Shown here piece after piece: positions 1 to 7,509 of a DNA stretch of 64,000 nt. The notes below the pieces were generated by a model that was given only the letters and a program-made list of their open reading frames with translations, searched no databases and was not told the DNA's origin. The stretch lies in the NCBI RefSeq assembly GCF_900109325.1, contig NZ_FNZU01000004.1, forward strand, positions 154,979 to 218,978, given 5' to 3'. Position numbers and translations under genes: made by a program. The stretch comes from Alkalibacterium pelagium. GTDB taxonomy: Bacteria; Bacillota; Bacilli; Lactobacillales; Carnobacteriaceae_A. Numbering within the stretch: position 1 is the first letter of the stretch; each line of letters starts with the position of its first letter.

Positions 1-1
1 G

Positions 2-487
2 GGATCAGTTGCTGAATGGATCACCGGAATAATCACAGCAACGGGGATATATTTAGCTTTAAGAAACAATAAAGTTAGGATAGGGTTAAAACATGAAGCA
101 GATAACGGCAGTATAGAGGTTTTGCTACATAATAAAAGTAACTTTGAGGTACAAATAAATGCTGTAGCTGTTAAATATTATAAAAACAGATTTATAGGAG
201 GTTATTTAGGAAGTAAAACAGAAAGAACAGCAGAAAAACATTATCGTAGAAAAAGCATCAAGTTACGACCATTAGGAAGAGATTCTCTTAGAGTAACTCC
301 ACATAAAATTATTAAAGACTTAGACAAAGATTACTATTATGTTAGGTACGGGTGCGCGTACCTGGGGGGGACCTTTAAATTTATAAATTTTAGGCGAAAA
401 ATTAAAATTCCTAAAGATAAAAAAGATGGTATTTTTATTACAGGTACAATAGATGGCAAACCAGTTAAAGCAGAAGTAGATATTTAA
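2..487 (+). CDS. Membrane-anchored hypothetical protein, 5' end outside window
   Basis: The reading frame is open from the first bases of the window to the TAA at 485-487, so the start lies to the left. The visible N-terminal part reads as one hydrophobic helix (ITGIITATGIYLALRN, roughly residues 7-22), followed by a soluble domain rich in Lys, Arg and Tyr and predicted mostly beta. Short proteins with an EWxxxxxT helix followed by a beta domain are common as orphan genes in prophage-like and accessory regions of Lactobacillales. I cannot name a family. The gene is clearly richer in A+T than the rest of the window and stands next to repeats, which suggests acquisition by transfer. A TTG at 122 is the first start-like codon inside the window, but it would remove the membrane helix, so I treat the gene as partial. 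Confidence 0.6.
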   Translation, partial: GSVAEWITGIITATGIYLALRNNKVRIGLKHEADNGSIEVLLHNKSNFEVQINAVAVKYYKNRFIGGYLGSKTERTAEKHYRRKSIKLRPLGRDSLRVTPHKIIKDLDKDYYYVRYGCAYLGGTFKFINFRRKIKIPKDKKDGIFITGTIDGKPVKAEVDI

Positions 488-554
488 AAGTAATTTGATT
501 ACAAAACAAACACGATTAGCGCTCCGATTGAAATTACAAAACAACACAGATTAC

Positions 555-584
555 GCCCGGTCCAACAATGGATTGGGCTCTTTT
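555..584 (+). terminator. Intrinsic terminator after the left-edge gene
   Basis: A stem of about ten pairs (GCCCGGTCCA against TGGATTGGGC, two of them G-U) closes a loop ACAA and is followed by CTCTTTT. It lies 68 bp after the stop codon of the left-edge gene and would end that transcript. Confidence 0.5.
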
Positions 585-960
585 GAAACGGAGCGTTTCA
601 ATGCAACGTTACGAAACAAACACAGATAGATCTCCTCAATCTTGAGGGGATATGTCCAAAACTGGACGGGTCTAAGGGTCTCCCCAATTTTGGGGAGATG
701 TCTCTTAAAGTGGAGAGGTCTACGGTTGGCCGGATATTCTATCGGTCTATTGATCCGCTCAATTTTGAGCAGAAGTACAAAGGTTAAGGGTTGCTGAGAA
801 TTCAGCAGACCTAACCTAACGAATCGTTACGTCATTCATGAAACGCCATTACTGAACAGAACAAAGTTAGCTATGGCAATAGTAGACGCTCAAAAAAGAG
901 CATATACTCAAAAAGAAGTAACAGCTATTAGTCAAAAAAAGAGTAGTAGCTATGCAACGC
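584..960. other. Chain of successive non-identical hairpins
   Basis: No credible gene is present here. The stretch is a run of short inverted repeats with different arms: 584-600 (TGAAACG/CGTTTCA), 631-650, 654-667 (GTCCA/TGGAC), 679-698 (TCTCCCCA/TGGGGAGA), 701-716, 757-770 (GCTCAA/TTGAGC), 793-806 (GCTGA/TCAGC) nested within 781-817 (AGGTTA/TAACCT), 888-901 (GCTC/GAGC) and 923-951 (AGCTA/TAGCT). Several share a TCAAT-TTGA core while outer pairs differ with compensating bases, which suggests selection on structure rather than sequence. Copies of a 22-bp direct repeat lie between them. It could be a structured RNA, a set of protein-binding sites or a decayed repeat element. Confidence 0.5.
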
Positions 961-1151
961 TGCTGATCAGAATTACAAAACAAAACACGATTAGCAATAA
1001 AAAAAGACCACTCAATGAGTGATCTAATACCTGGCCCTGAGGTAAATTAGTGTTGCAGTAATGCTTGCATGTTTTATCTGCATGATACTTTTAAATTGAT
1101 TAACTCTATAAAATACGCTTAGATAGTTTCTTCTATAATATATACTTGTAT

Positions 1152-1180
1152 TTGACACTCGTTTAAACTGTTTAAAATAT
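1152..1180 (+). promoter_or_regulatory. Candidate sigma-A promoter of a short transcript
   Basis: TTGACA at 1152-1157 and AAATAT at 1175-1180 are separated by 17 bp. The -35 box is perfect and the -10 box is poor. No reading frame follows, but an intrinsic terminator lies about 45-70 bp past the expected start site. Confidence 0.4.
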
Positions 1181-1186
1181 TGTGTT

Positions 1187-1255
1187 TATGCCCAGTAAGG
1201 ACCATAAGAGATTTGTATCGGATGATCTGCACAACTAGTGTGCAGGTCTTTTTTT
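1187..1255 (+). ncRNA. Candidate small RNA of about 70 nt
   Basis: This is the span from the expected start site of the promoter at 1152-1180 to the T tract of the terminator at 1224-1255. No start codon with a ribosome binding site lies in it. The terminator hairpin makes up half of the transcript. It might instead be the leader or remnant of a lost gene, and I recognise no RNA family. Confidence 0.25.
1224..1255 (+). terminator. Intrinsic terminator
   Basis: A ten-pair stem (GATCTGCACA against TGTGCAGGTC, one G-U) with a five-base loop is followed by seven T residues. It is strong by inspection. Confidence 0.7.
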
Positions 1256-1412
1256 ATGCGGTAGGATTAAACTGACGATAGGTGTCTGTGATTTCTGTGG
1301 CATTATTTGTTTAGTGCCAGACCACTCGATGGCTCCCGTGATCCTAATTTAATCTTAAATGATGATTTTTGAATGTCGCATGATTTTCATGTAAGCTAAA
1401 TTTAAATCTTGT

Positions 1413-1891
1413 GACAAACTCAATAGAAAAGAACCGCTGAGTGAGTTCCAAGATGCGTCTTGGGACCAACTCAAGAGAAAAGAGATGATGAGTAGGTTCT
1501 AAGACACGTCTTGCGACCAACTCAAGATAAACAGATCCGGTGAGTGGGTTCTAAGACGCGTCTTACGACCAACTCGAGATGAAGAGATCCGGTGAGTGGG
1601 TTCTAAGATGCATCTTACGACCAACTCGAGATGAAAAGATCCGGTGAGTGGGTTCTAATATGCGTCTTGCGACCAACTCGAGATGAACAGAGCGGGTGAG
1701 TGGGTTCTAAGATCCGTCTTGCGACCAACTCGAGATGAACAGAGCCAGCGAGTGGGTTCTAAGAAGCGTCTTGCGAACAAGTCGAGAGAAAAGATCCGGC
1801 GAGTGGGTTCTAAGATGTGTCTTGCGACCAACTCGAGATGAAAAGAAGCAATGAGTGGGTTCCAAGAACCATCTTATGACAAATTCGCTCC
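1413..1891 (+). repeat. Nine tandem copies of a 51-52 bp repeat
   Basis: Units start at 1413, 1464, 1515, 1567, 1619, 1671, 1723, 1775 and 1826, with a broken unit from 1878. The consensus begins GACCAACTCGAGATGAA, continues AGATCCGGTGAGTGGG, then TTCTAAGA-NNNN-TCTTGC. Each unit can form two hairpins: ACCAACTC with GAGTGGGT (one mismatch), and AAGA with TCTT around a variable four-base centre (a perfect TAAGACGCGTCTTA in unit 3). End units are more diverged than central ones. There are no spacers between units, so it is not CRISPR. The same family occurs again at 50167-50318. Function unknown. Confidence 0.85.
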
Positions 1892-1952
1892 GATAAGCGG
1901 CAATTAGCTCAGACTATCAAAGTTTTAAAATAAAAAAGGGGTATCAGACAGG

Positions 1953-2231
1953 ATGGCTAAAAAAGATAATGCAGAAAAAATCATCGATGCAATGAGCATC
2001 GCTTATTCTGATCCAGAAGTGAAAAAAGATAGTCATATGCATGAAGTGCTGTTTCATGCAGCGAAACAGATAACTTCTGGTCATGACTATCGTCCTGTAT
2101 GTGTTCGTCTTAGAAGAGAAATTTCATTCTTTTCAGTACGAAACAACTTAACAACTCCTGAGTCTTTAAACAATTTATATGATTTAATACAAACTGTGCA
2201 CATTACCTCTAGAATCCATATTCCTTTCTAG
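1953..2231 (+). CDS. Small helical protein resembling bacteriocin immunity proteins
   Basis: A 92-residue soluble protein without signal peptide or membrane span, predicted to be a helical bundle. The pattern AEKIIDAMSIAY near the start and LNNLYDLIQTV near the end, the length and the helical content resemble the pediocin/enterocin A immunity family, cytosolic proteins that protect a producer from its own class IIa bacteriocin. This is pattern recognition, not a search result. The start ATG is preceded by AAAAAAGGGG about 10 bp upstream. There is no bacteriocin precursor with a double-glycine leader and no export gene nearby, so it would be an orphan immunity gene. It stands directly after the tandem repeats and before the aldo/keto reductase gene. 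If it is not an immunity protein, it remains a hypothetical. Confidence 0.5.
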   Translation: MAKKDNAEKIIDAMSIAYSDPEVKKDSHMHEVLFHAAKQITSGHDYRPVCVRLRREISFFSVRNNLTTPESLNNLYDLIQTVHITSRIHIPF

Positions 2232-2419
2232 GTCCGATCATTCCATTGATGGACTTGGGAAATAATGAAAAGTAACTATATCAGGGTGACTAGATGCGAT
2301 TAAGGAAAGTTACTCTTGAATATAATGATAACGGATTCAATATGATTGAGCTATTGCACAAATAGTGATAAAGTTTGATGGAAAGATGCGATTATAACAA
2401 GTCAGGGAGGAAAAGCAGG

Positions 2420-3403
2420 ATGGAATATACTTATTTAGGCCGAACGGGACTGAAAGTCAGCAGGCTTTGTCTGGGTACAATGAATTTTGGGCCGTATACG
2501 AGTGAGCAGGATGCGTTCGACATAATGGACAGAGCACTTGATGCTGGAATCAACTTCTTCGATACGGCTAATATTTACGGTGGCAGTGGAAATCGTGGGC
2601 AGACTGAAGAGATTATCGGCCGCTGGTTTGCACAGGGTGGTGGAAGACGGGAAAAAGTCGTTCTGGCAACTAAAGCATATGGCGATATGGAAGATGAAAC
2701 AGATGGCCCCAATCAGAAAGGCGGTCTTTCAGCCTATAAAATTCGTCGGCATCTAGATCACTCACTCAAAAGACTTCAGACAGATCACGTAGAGCTTTAT
2801 CAGATGCACCATATTGAACGGCATGCGCCTTGGGAAGAAATATGGGGTGTGTTCGAGTCGTTAGTCAATCAGGGAAAAACGTATTATATTGGAGCAAGTA
2901 ATTTTGCAGGGTATCATTTAGCACTCGCTCAAGCGGAAGCTGAGAAGCGTCATTTTCTCGGTCTCGTATCCGAGCAGCATAAATATAACCTCCTGTGCAG
3001 GCTGCCTGAACTTGAAGTTCTTCCTGCTGCAGAAGATCTGGGTATTGGTGTCATTCCATGGAGTCCTCTTGGCGGTGGATTACTTAGCGGTAAGATTCTT
3101 GATCCGGAACCTGGTTCAAGAGGTGAGCAGCGTGCTGCTAGTCTTTCTGAACAGGAGCGCAGTCAATTAGAAGCCTACTCTAAATTGTGCGAGGAACTGG
3201 GTGAATCGGAACCTAATGTTGCGTTGGCGTGGCTCTTGGCGAACCCGGCAGTTACAGCGCCTATTATCGGCCCTAGAACAATGGACCAGCTAGAACAGGC
3301 TCTCAAAGCTGTTAAAATCGACCTGTCAGATGATGTGAGGGACGAGCTGGACAGAATTTTCCCTGGTCCTGGGGGTAGAGCACCGGAAGCATATGCATGG
3401 TAA
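2420..3403 (+). CDS. Aldo/keto reductase
   Basis: An NADPH-dependent oxidoreductase of the aldo/keto reductase superfamily, 327 residues, a cytosolic (beta/alpha)8 barrel. The N-terminal LGRTGLKVSRLCLGTMNFG is diagnostic. The catalytic tetrad is visible: Asp and Tyr in FFDTANIYGG, Lys in LATKAYG, and His in YQMHHIER. The GASNF strand and the C-terminal NADPH-binding PIIGPRTMDQLEQAL are present. It resembles the subgroup around E. coli YajO/YghZ; the natural substrate cannot be told. I chose the ATG at 2420, nine bases after AGGGAGG, over an ATG at 2375 that lacks a binding site. A terminator follows at 3425, so the gene is monocistronic. Confidence 0.9.
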   Translation: MEYTYLGRTGLKVSRLCLGTMNFGPYTSEQDAFDIMDRALDAGINFFDTANIYGGSGNRGQTEEIIGRWFAQGGGRREKVVLATKAYGDMEDETDGPNQKGGLSAYKIRRHLDHSLKRLQTDHVELYQMHHIERHAPWEEIWGVFESLVNQGKTYYIGASNFAGYHLALAQAEAEKRHFLGLVSEQHKYNLLCRLPELEVLPAAEDLGIGVIPWSPLGGGLLSGKILDPEPGSRGEQRAASLSEQERSQLEAYSKLCEELGESEPNVALAWLLANPAVTAPIIGPRTMDQLEQALKAVKIDLSDDVRDELDRIFPGPGGRAPEAYAW

Positions 3404-3424
3404 AAGCTAAACTGTAAATAATCT

Positions 3425-3470
3425 ACAGACATCTTTTCTCTAGAACTAAAGGAAAGATGTCTGTTGTTTT
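3425..3470. terminator. Terminator between convergent genes
   Basis: A 12-pair stem (ACAGACATCTTT against AAAGATGTCTGT) is followed by GTTTTAATTTT on the + strand. It ends the aldo/keto reductase transcript and probably also the convergent lipoprotein transcript. Confidence 0.8.
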
Positions 3471-3514
3471 AATTTTCTTATCTCATATCGTTTTGCCTCA
3501 CATCACCGAACGGA

Positions 3515-4195
3515 TTAAGGCAAATTATCTATCGCGTACTGTGCCTGATCTGCAGTATAGCCTTCATATATCAGCTGGTCATATAATCCCTGGTTTGAAA
3601 AAGACATGAAGTCCAGGTAATTTATAGCACTTTGGAGCGCATTTTCACTCCAGTTGGTTTCTACAGTATCTACTGCATATTGAGCAGCATCTTCAGGGTA
3701 GCCTTCGAAAATCAACTGATCGTAAAGGCCGGTTTTTGAAAAGCTGGTAAAGTCCAGATAGCTGTTAGCCGATCCTAATGCATTTCTAAATTCTCTGGAT
3801 ACTTCTCCTTCAGGTTCAGATGGTTCACTGGCTTCTTCCTCAGCTGGTTCGTCACTGGCAACTTCTTCAGGTTCTTCTTCCTCTGTTTCTGTGACGATAG
3901 TTTCTTCTTCAGGCTCCTCAACGGTGTCTTCTACGATTTCTTCGCTGTCCTGATCTGGTACTTCTTCGTTTTCCTCCTGAGCTTCAGCCAGAGCTGTTTC
4001 TAGATCTTCTATCTCTTGTTGAGCATCAAGCAGCTCGGATTCCAGGGACTCGATCTGGTGATTCGCTGCTTCCAAGTCTGACTCCAGCTCTGAAATAATC
4101 TCTTCATGTGTGTTGTCCTCTGATGATTCTACTTCTTCGCCGCAGCTTGCGAGAAACAGAACACTGAAGCTTAACAGCATAAGTACTTTTTTCAT
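3515..4195 (-). CDS. Ltp-type surface lipoprotein with two C-terminal repeats
   Basis: A 226-residue lipoprotein. A signal peptide of about 18 residues ends in the lipobox LASC, so the mature protein is anchored to the outer face of the membrane by Cys18. Residues about 28-75 form a heptad-rich coiled coil (ELESDLEAANHQIESLESEL), followed to about 135 by a very acidic Glu/Pro linker. The C-terminus holds two tandem repeats of about 48 residues (NSYLDFTSFSKTGLYDQLIFEGY and NYLDFMSFSNQGLYDQLIYEGY types). These match the host cell surface-exposed lipoprotein (Ltp) family, whose phage TP-J34 member blocks DNA injection of superinfecting phages. Most chromosomal members have unknown roles. The start has an AGGAGG-like site just upstream. 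Confidence 0.8.
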   Translation of the reverse strand: MKKVLMLLSFSVLFLASCGEEVESSEDNTHEEIISELESDLEAANHQIESLESELLDAQQEIEDLETALAEAQEENEEVPDQDSEEIVEDTVEEPEEETIVTETEEEEPEEVASDEPAEEEASEPSEPEGEVSREFRNALGSANSYLDFTSFSKTGLYDQLIFEGYPEDAAQYAVDTVETNWSENALQSAINYLDFMSFSNQGLYDQLIYEGYTADQAQYAIDNLP

Positions 4196-4362
4196 ATTTT
4201 CCTCCTTTGATTCTAAAGTGATAGCGATGAGAGGCTGTCATGATGGTTCACGTCTGAGTGGGGGATAGGGTGTGTTCGAATAAGAAGTTTCCGGTAAAGT
4301 CGGTTTGAAATAGAAGAAAAAAGGTGGATGGCTAACTGGCTAAAAAATGAAAGCAACAAAAT

Positions 4363-4376
4363 ATAAAGCGTTTACA
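4363..4376. promoter_or_regulatory. Candidate CcpA (cre) site
   Basis: ATAAAGCGTTTACA differs from the cre consensus TGAAARCGYTTWCA at the first two positions. It lies in the 374-bp gap 4196-4569, about 170 bp upstream of the lipoprotein start and downstream of the binding-protein gene. Apart from this site and a terminator at 4495-4536, the gap holds nothing I recognise. Confidence 0.35.
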
Positions 4377-4494
4377 TAATGTTAAGTAATTATAACATAT
4401 TAACACAATAATATTAAAGGCTAACCTCAGTGGATTAATGACTTTTACTGATTGGATGCTGATCCATGTCGGAAGTAATTCATGCAGTCGATGA

Positions 4495-4536
4495 GAAAAA
4501 AGCGCCACAGATGTCTGAGCAGGACATCGTGGCGCT
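4495..4536 (-). terminator. Terminator of the binding-protein gene
   Basis: An AGCGCCAC/GTGGCGCT stem, extended by ATGTC/GACAT, is followed on the minus strand by a run of T residues. It lies about 35 bp past the stop codon of the solute-binding protein. Confidence 0.75.
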
Positions 4537-4569
4537 TCTTGCTATTCATTATAGAAGAGAATGGTAATG

Positions 4570-6195
4570 TTACTGGTTCAATGACACATCTCTCAGCATC
4601 AAGATACCTGTTGGATGCTGCCATAGTCCCTCTACATCATCACTTACAGCCAGAAGGAATTCCTGGTGGTGGATGTAAAGCATAGGCGCTTCGTCTACAA
4701 GGATTTCTTGAGCTCTGCTGTATAGGTCAAGACGTTCGTCTTCGTCAGAGCTTTGGCGTGCTTCTTCAAGTAATGAATCCAGTTCATCAGTAGAGAAGAA
4801 TGTACGGTTACCCGCTTCGCCATAGTTATCAGAGTGGAACAGTGGATACATACCGTAGTCTGCATCACCAGTTACTGTAGTCCAGCCCAGGATAAACATA
4901 TCGTGCTCTCCAGCTGCAGTATCCTCAAGATACGCACCCCATTCAACCTGCTCGATTTCAACATCGATGCCGATCTCCTGCAGTTGTGCTTGTACTGCTG
5001 TAGCCGTATCGATACGGTCCTGGTTATCGTTCGTCCAGAGTGTAGTAGAGAAGCCATCTTCGTAACCTGCTTCAGCAAGCAGTTCACGTGCTTCTTCAAC
5101 ATTGTACTCAAGACCAGATACGTTTTCGTCATATCCAAAGACATCCGGAGCTAACGGGCTCTCTGCTGGAAGTCCTACACCATCGTAGATTCCGTTAATG
5201 ATTGTATCTTTGTCAATGGCTTTAGAGATAGCCTGACGAACCAATGGATCATCGAATGGCTCTTTCTGAGCATTGAATCCGATGTATGATAGACCAACAG
5301 ATGGCTGGCTGTTGACAGACATGCCGTCAGTACCTTCTACACGACTAACATCAGACGGGCTAAGTGGATCTGAGATGTGGATCGCACCTGTTTCAAGGTC
5401 AGCTAGACGAGTGGATCCCTCAGGAACGACTCGGAAAGTGATGGAATCAAGTGCTGGTGCGCCACCCCAGTAATCTTCGTTTCTGTTAAGAACGATTTCG
5501 TCACCCGGTGTCCAGCTTTCAAATACAAATGGTCCGGTACCGACAGGGTTCTCATTGATGACACTTCCTGGTTCAGATCCATTCTCAATTGCTTCGTAGT
5601 CTTCTGCGATGACTTCTGCTGACATCAGTCCTCCACCATTGTGAGCAATATGTGCTGGAAGTGGTGAGAATGGATACTCTGTCACAAACTCGACAGTATA
5701 GTCATCGACAACATTGATTTCTTCTACCATCTCATATAAGAAGGCTCTTGGAGAAGCAATCTCTTCATCAAGAATACGCTCAAAGTTGGCCTGAACAACG
5801 TCAGCGTTAAATTCAGAACCGTCATGGAAGGTAACATCTTCACGCAAAGTGAACTGCCATGTCAAATCGTCAACCATTTCCCATTCTGTAGCTAATCCAG
5901 GTTGAAGCTCCATGTTTTCGTCTTGAATAAGTAAAGCTTCGTAAATATTGTAAGCAACGTTACTGGAAGGTGTATCATTTGATCCGTGCGGGTCCAATGA
6001 TACGGCGTCAGATAGTTGTCCAATAATCAAATCGCCACCTTGTGCGCCTTCGGTATCAGTTCCTTCCTCTGTTCCTTCATCAGTATCAGCACCATCATCA
6101 ATCGGGTCACTGTCATCTGTTCCGCATGCGGCCAGCAAAAGCGCTGCAGCAGTCAATGATGTGAAAAACAACGATCGTTTATTCACTTTTCTCAT
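4570..6195 (-). CDS. Family 5 peptide/nickel ABC importer solute-binding lipoprotein
   Basis: A 541-residue extracellular binding protein. The signal peptide ends in the lipobox LLAACG (Cys about 24), followed by an Asp/Glu/Thr-rich linker to about residue 50. The mature part has the family 5 signatures: SLDPHGSNDTPSSNVAYNIYEAL near the start, a WEMVDDLTWQFTLREDVTFHDG strand, a VGTGPFVFESW segment and the C-terminal EILVDEAPMLYIHH. It delivers an oligopeptide-like ligand to the permease encoded divergently at 6591-10253. A glutathione or dipeptide ligand is possible by analogy with GsiB/DppA, but this cannot be read from the sequence. The ATG is preceded by AAGGAGAG. The long AT-rich divergent region suggests shared regulation with the permease genes. 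Confidence 0.9.
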   Translation of the reverse strand: MRKVNKRSLFFTSLTAAALLLAACGTDDSDPIDDGADTDEGTEEGTDTEGAQGGDLIIGQLSDAVSLDPHGSNDTPSSNVAYNIYEALLIQDENMELQPGLATEWEMVDDLTWQFTLREDVTFHDGSEFNADVVQANFERILDEEIASPRAFLYEMVEEINVVDDYTVEFVTEYPFSPLPAHIAHNGGGLMSAEVIAEDYEAIENGSEPGSVINENPVGTGPFVFESWTPGDEIVLNRNEDYWGGAPALDSITFRVVPEGSTRLADLETGAIHISDPLSPSDVSRVEGTDGMSVNSQPSVGLSYIGFNAQKEPFDDPLVRQAISKAIDKDTIINGIYDGVGLPAESPLAPDVFGYDENVSGLEYNVEEARELLAEAGYEDGFSTTLWTNDNQDRIDTATAVQAQLQEIGIDVEIEQVEWGAYLEDTAAGEHDMFILGWTTVTGDADYGMYPLFHSDNYGEAGNRTFFSTDELDSLLEEARQSSDEDERLDLYSRAQEILVDEAPMLYIHHQEFLLAVSDDVEGLWQHPTGILMLRDVSLNQ

Positions 6196-6304
6196 TATTA
6201 ATGCACTCTCCTTTTCGTTCTCCTATGTTGCTTGTTTAAAATATACACCATACTATAACTTAGATAAAAATAAAGGTCAAGGTATTTATTAATATTTTGG
6301 AATC

Positions 6305-6359
6305 TTTCTCTAATCTAAATCTAATTGTATTAGGTAAAATAAAATTCAGGTTAGAGAAA
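6305..6359. promoter_or_regulatory. Inverted TCTCTAA elements in a divergent promoter region
   Basis: TTTCTCTAATCT at 6305-6316 faces AGGTTAGAGAAA at 6348-6359, and a third direct copy TTCTCTAAT follows near 6397. They lie between the binding-protein start and the permease operon, in the AT-rich gap 6196-6590. They look like operator half-sites; the regulator is unknown. Confidence 0.3.
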
Positions 6360-6518
6360 TAATGATTTAATTGTATCATGAGTTGTTTATAATGGTTTTT
6401 CTCTAATAGAATTATTGTTATTATTTAATCCAATGCTTCAAATTGAGTTGCAAAAAACCTTTCAGTATGTAAGAATAGAAAAAAATGCTTATTAGATATA
6501 AGTGGTTATAAGTATTTT

Positions 6519-6546
6519 TATTCACTTAATATTCAATAAGTGAATA
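6519..6546. promoter_or_regulatory. Perfect 10-bp inverted repeat upstream of the permease operon
   Basis: TATTCACTTA and TAAGTGAATA flank an 8-bp spacer, ending 44 bp before the permease start. It is a good operator candidate. It could also form an RNA hairpin in the leader, but no T tract follows. Confidence 0.4.
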
Positions 6547-6590
6547 TACGTTAAAATCGTACATTTTCATTATAGAGAGGAATAAACGTT

Positions 6591-7493
6591 ATGCAGGAAG
6601 AAGTTAATTTAAATTCGGGCAGTCCGACTGGGCAGGAGCCCGTTAACCACAATATTGTCAGATTCCAGGATTTCTGGAAAAAGTTTTACCGTAACAAGTC
6701 AGCTCTTATTGGTGGAACGCTGATTATCCTACTCATACTAACTGCCTTAATAGGGCCATATCTGACCCCTTACTCACCGAACGCACAGAACTATGATGCG
6801 CGCCTTGTAGGCCCATCACTGGAGCACTGGTTTGGTACAGACAACTTTGGTAGAGATATTTTCAGTCGAATCATACATGGGATGAGTATCACATTGCGAG
6901 TAGGTTTTTCTTCTGTTCTGATTGGTATGACAGCAGGAGTATCCTTAGGTATTATTTCAGGGTATTTCGGTGGCTGGGTTGATACGATCATTATGCGTTT
7001 AATGGATATTTTACTAGCTTTTCCAGGGATCCTGCTGGCACTTGCCATTGTCAGTGTTCTTGGCGGCGGAATGAATAACGTCATCATTTCCGTGGCGATT
7101 TTCTCGGTTCCGGTTTTTGCCCGTATTTCCAGAGGATCTACTTTGGAAGTTCGACAGCTGGAGTATATTGAGGCGGTTAAAGCGCTGGGTGCGAGTGATT
7201 TCAGAATCATTGTCATGCATGTGCTGCCGAATATACTTTCTCCTATTATTGTTCAGGCAACACTTAATATTGCGACATCTGTCCTGACTGCAAGTGGTCT
7301 GTCTTTCCTGGGAATGGGTGCACAGCCGCCTACACCTGAATGGGGTGCAATGTTGAGTGATGGACGTAACTACATGTGGGACGCTCCTCATGTGTCTACA
7401 ATACCGGGACTGGCTATCGTGGTAGTCGTACTGGCATTCAATATTTTTGGTGATGGATTGAGAGACGCATTGGATCCGAAAACGAAAAACTAG
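6591..7493 (+). CDS. Peptide ABC transporter permease, DppC/OppC type
   Basis: A 300-residue inner-membrane permease subunit. An N-terminal cytosolic segment of about 35 residues is followed by the OppC-specific first span (ALIGGTLIILLILTALIG) and five more spans. Conserved features are HWFGTDNFGRDIFSRIIHG around residues 80-98 and the EAA loop YIEAVKALGASDFRIIVMHVLPN around residue 190, which contacts the ATPase. It pairs with the permease encoded 16 bp downstream and the fused ATPase after it. In most Dpp/Opp operons the B-type permease comes before the C type, so the order here is reversed. The ATG follows AGAGAGGAATAA. Confidence 0.9.
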   Translation: MQEEVNLNSGSPTGQEPVNHNIVRFQDFWKKFYRNKSALIGGTLIILLILTALIGPYLTPYSPNAQNYDARLVGPSLEHWFGTDNFGRDIFSRIIHGMSITLRVGFSSVLIGMTAGVSLGIISGYFGGWVDTIIMRLMDILLAFPGILLALAIVSVLGGGMNNVIISVAIFSVPVFARISRGSTLEVRQLEYIEAVKALGASDFRIIVMHVLPNILSPIIVQATLNIATSVLTASGLSFLGMGAQPPTPEWGAMLSDGRNYMWDAPHVSTIPGLAIVVVVLAFNIFGDGLRDALDPKTKN

Positions 7494-7509
7494 AGAAGAG
7501 GAATTTATT

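Larger units (their letters stand above)
499..995 (+). repeat. Five degenerate copies of a 22-bp direct repeat
   Basis: A motif close to TTACAAAACAAACACGATTAG recurs at 499-520, 534-553, 608-628, 849-871 (most diverged) and 973-995. Copies 1 and 5 are nearly identical; the three inner copies carry substitutions and small indels. Spacing is irregular (about 35, 74, 241 and 124 bp), and the spaces are filled by hairpins, so this is neither a CRISPR nor a simple tandem array. All copies lie downstream of the AT-rich gene at the left edge. Copies 1 and 5 could bound a unit. No function is known to me. Confidence 0.6.

Noticed and set aside
122..487. Complete small gene starting at TTG 122
   Set aside because: The frame is open to the left edge and encodes a membrane helix upstream, so the gene is more likely cut by the window.
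1413..1891. CRISPR array
   Set aside because: The 52-bp units are directly adjacent with no unique spacers, the repeats vary internally, and no cas genes are present.
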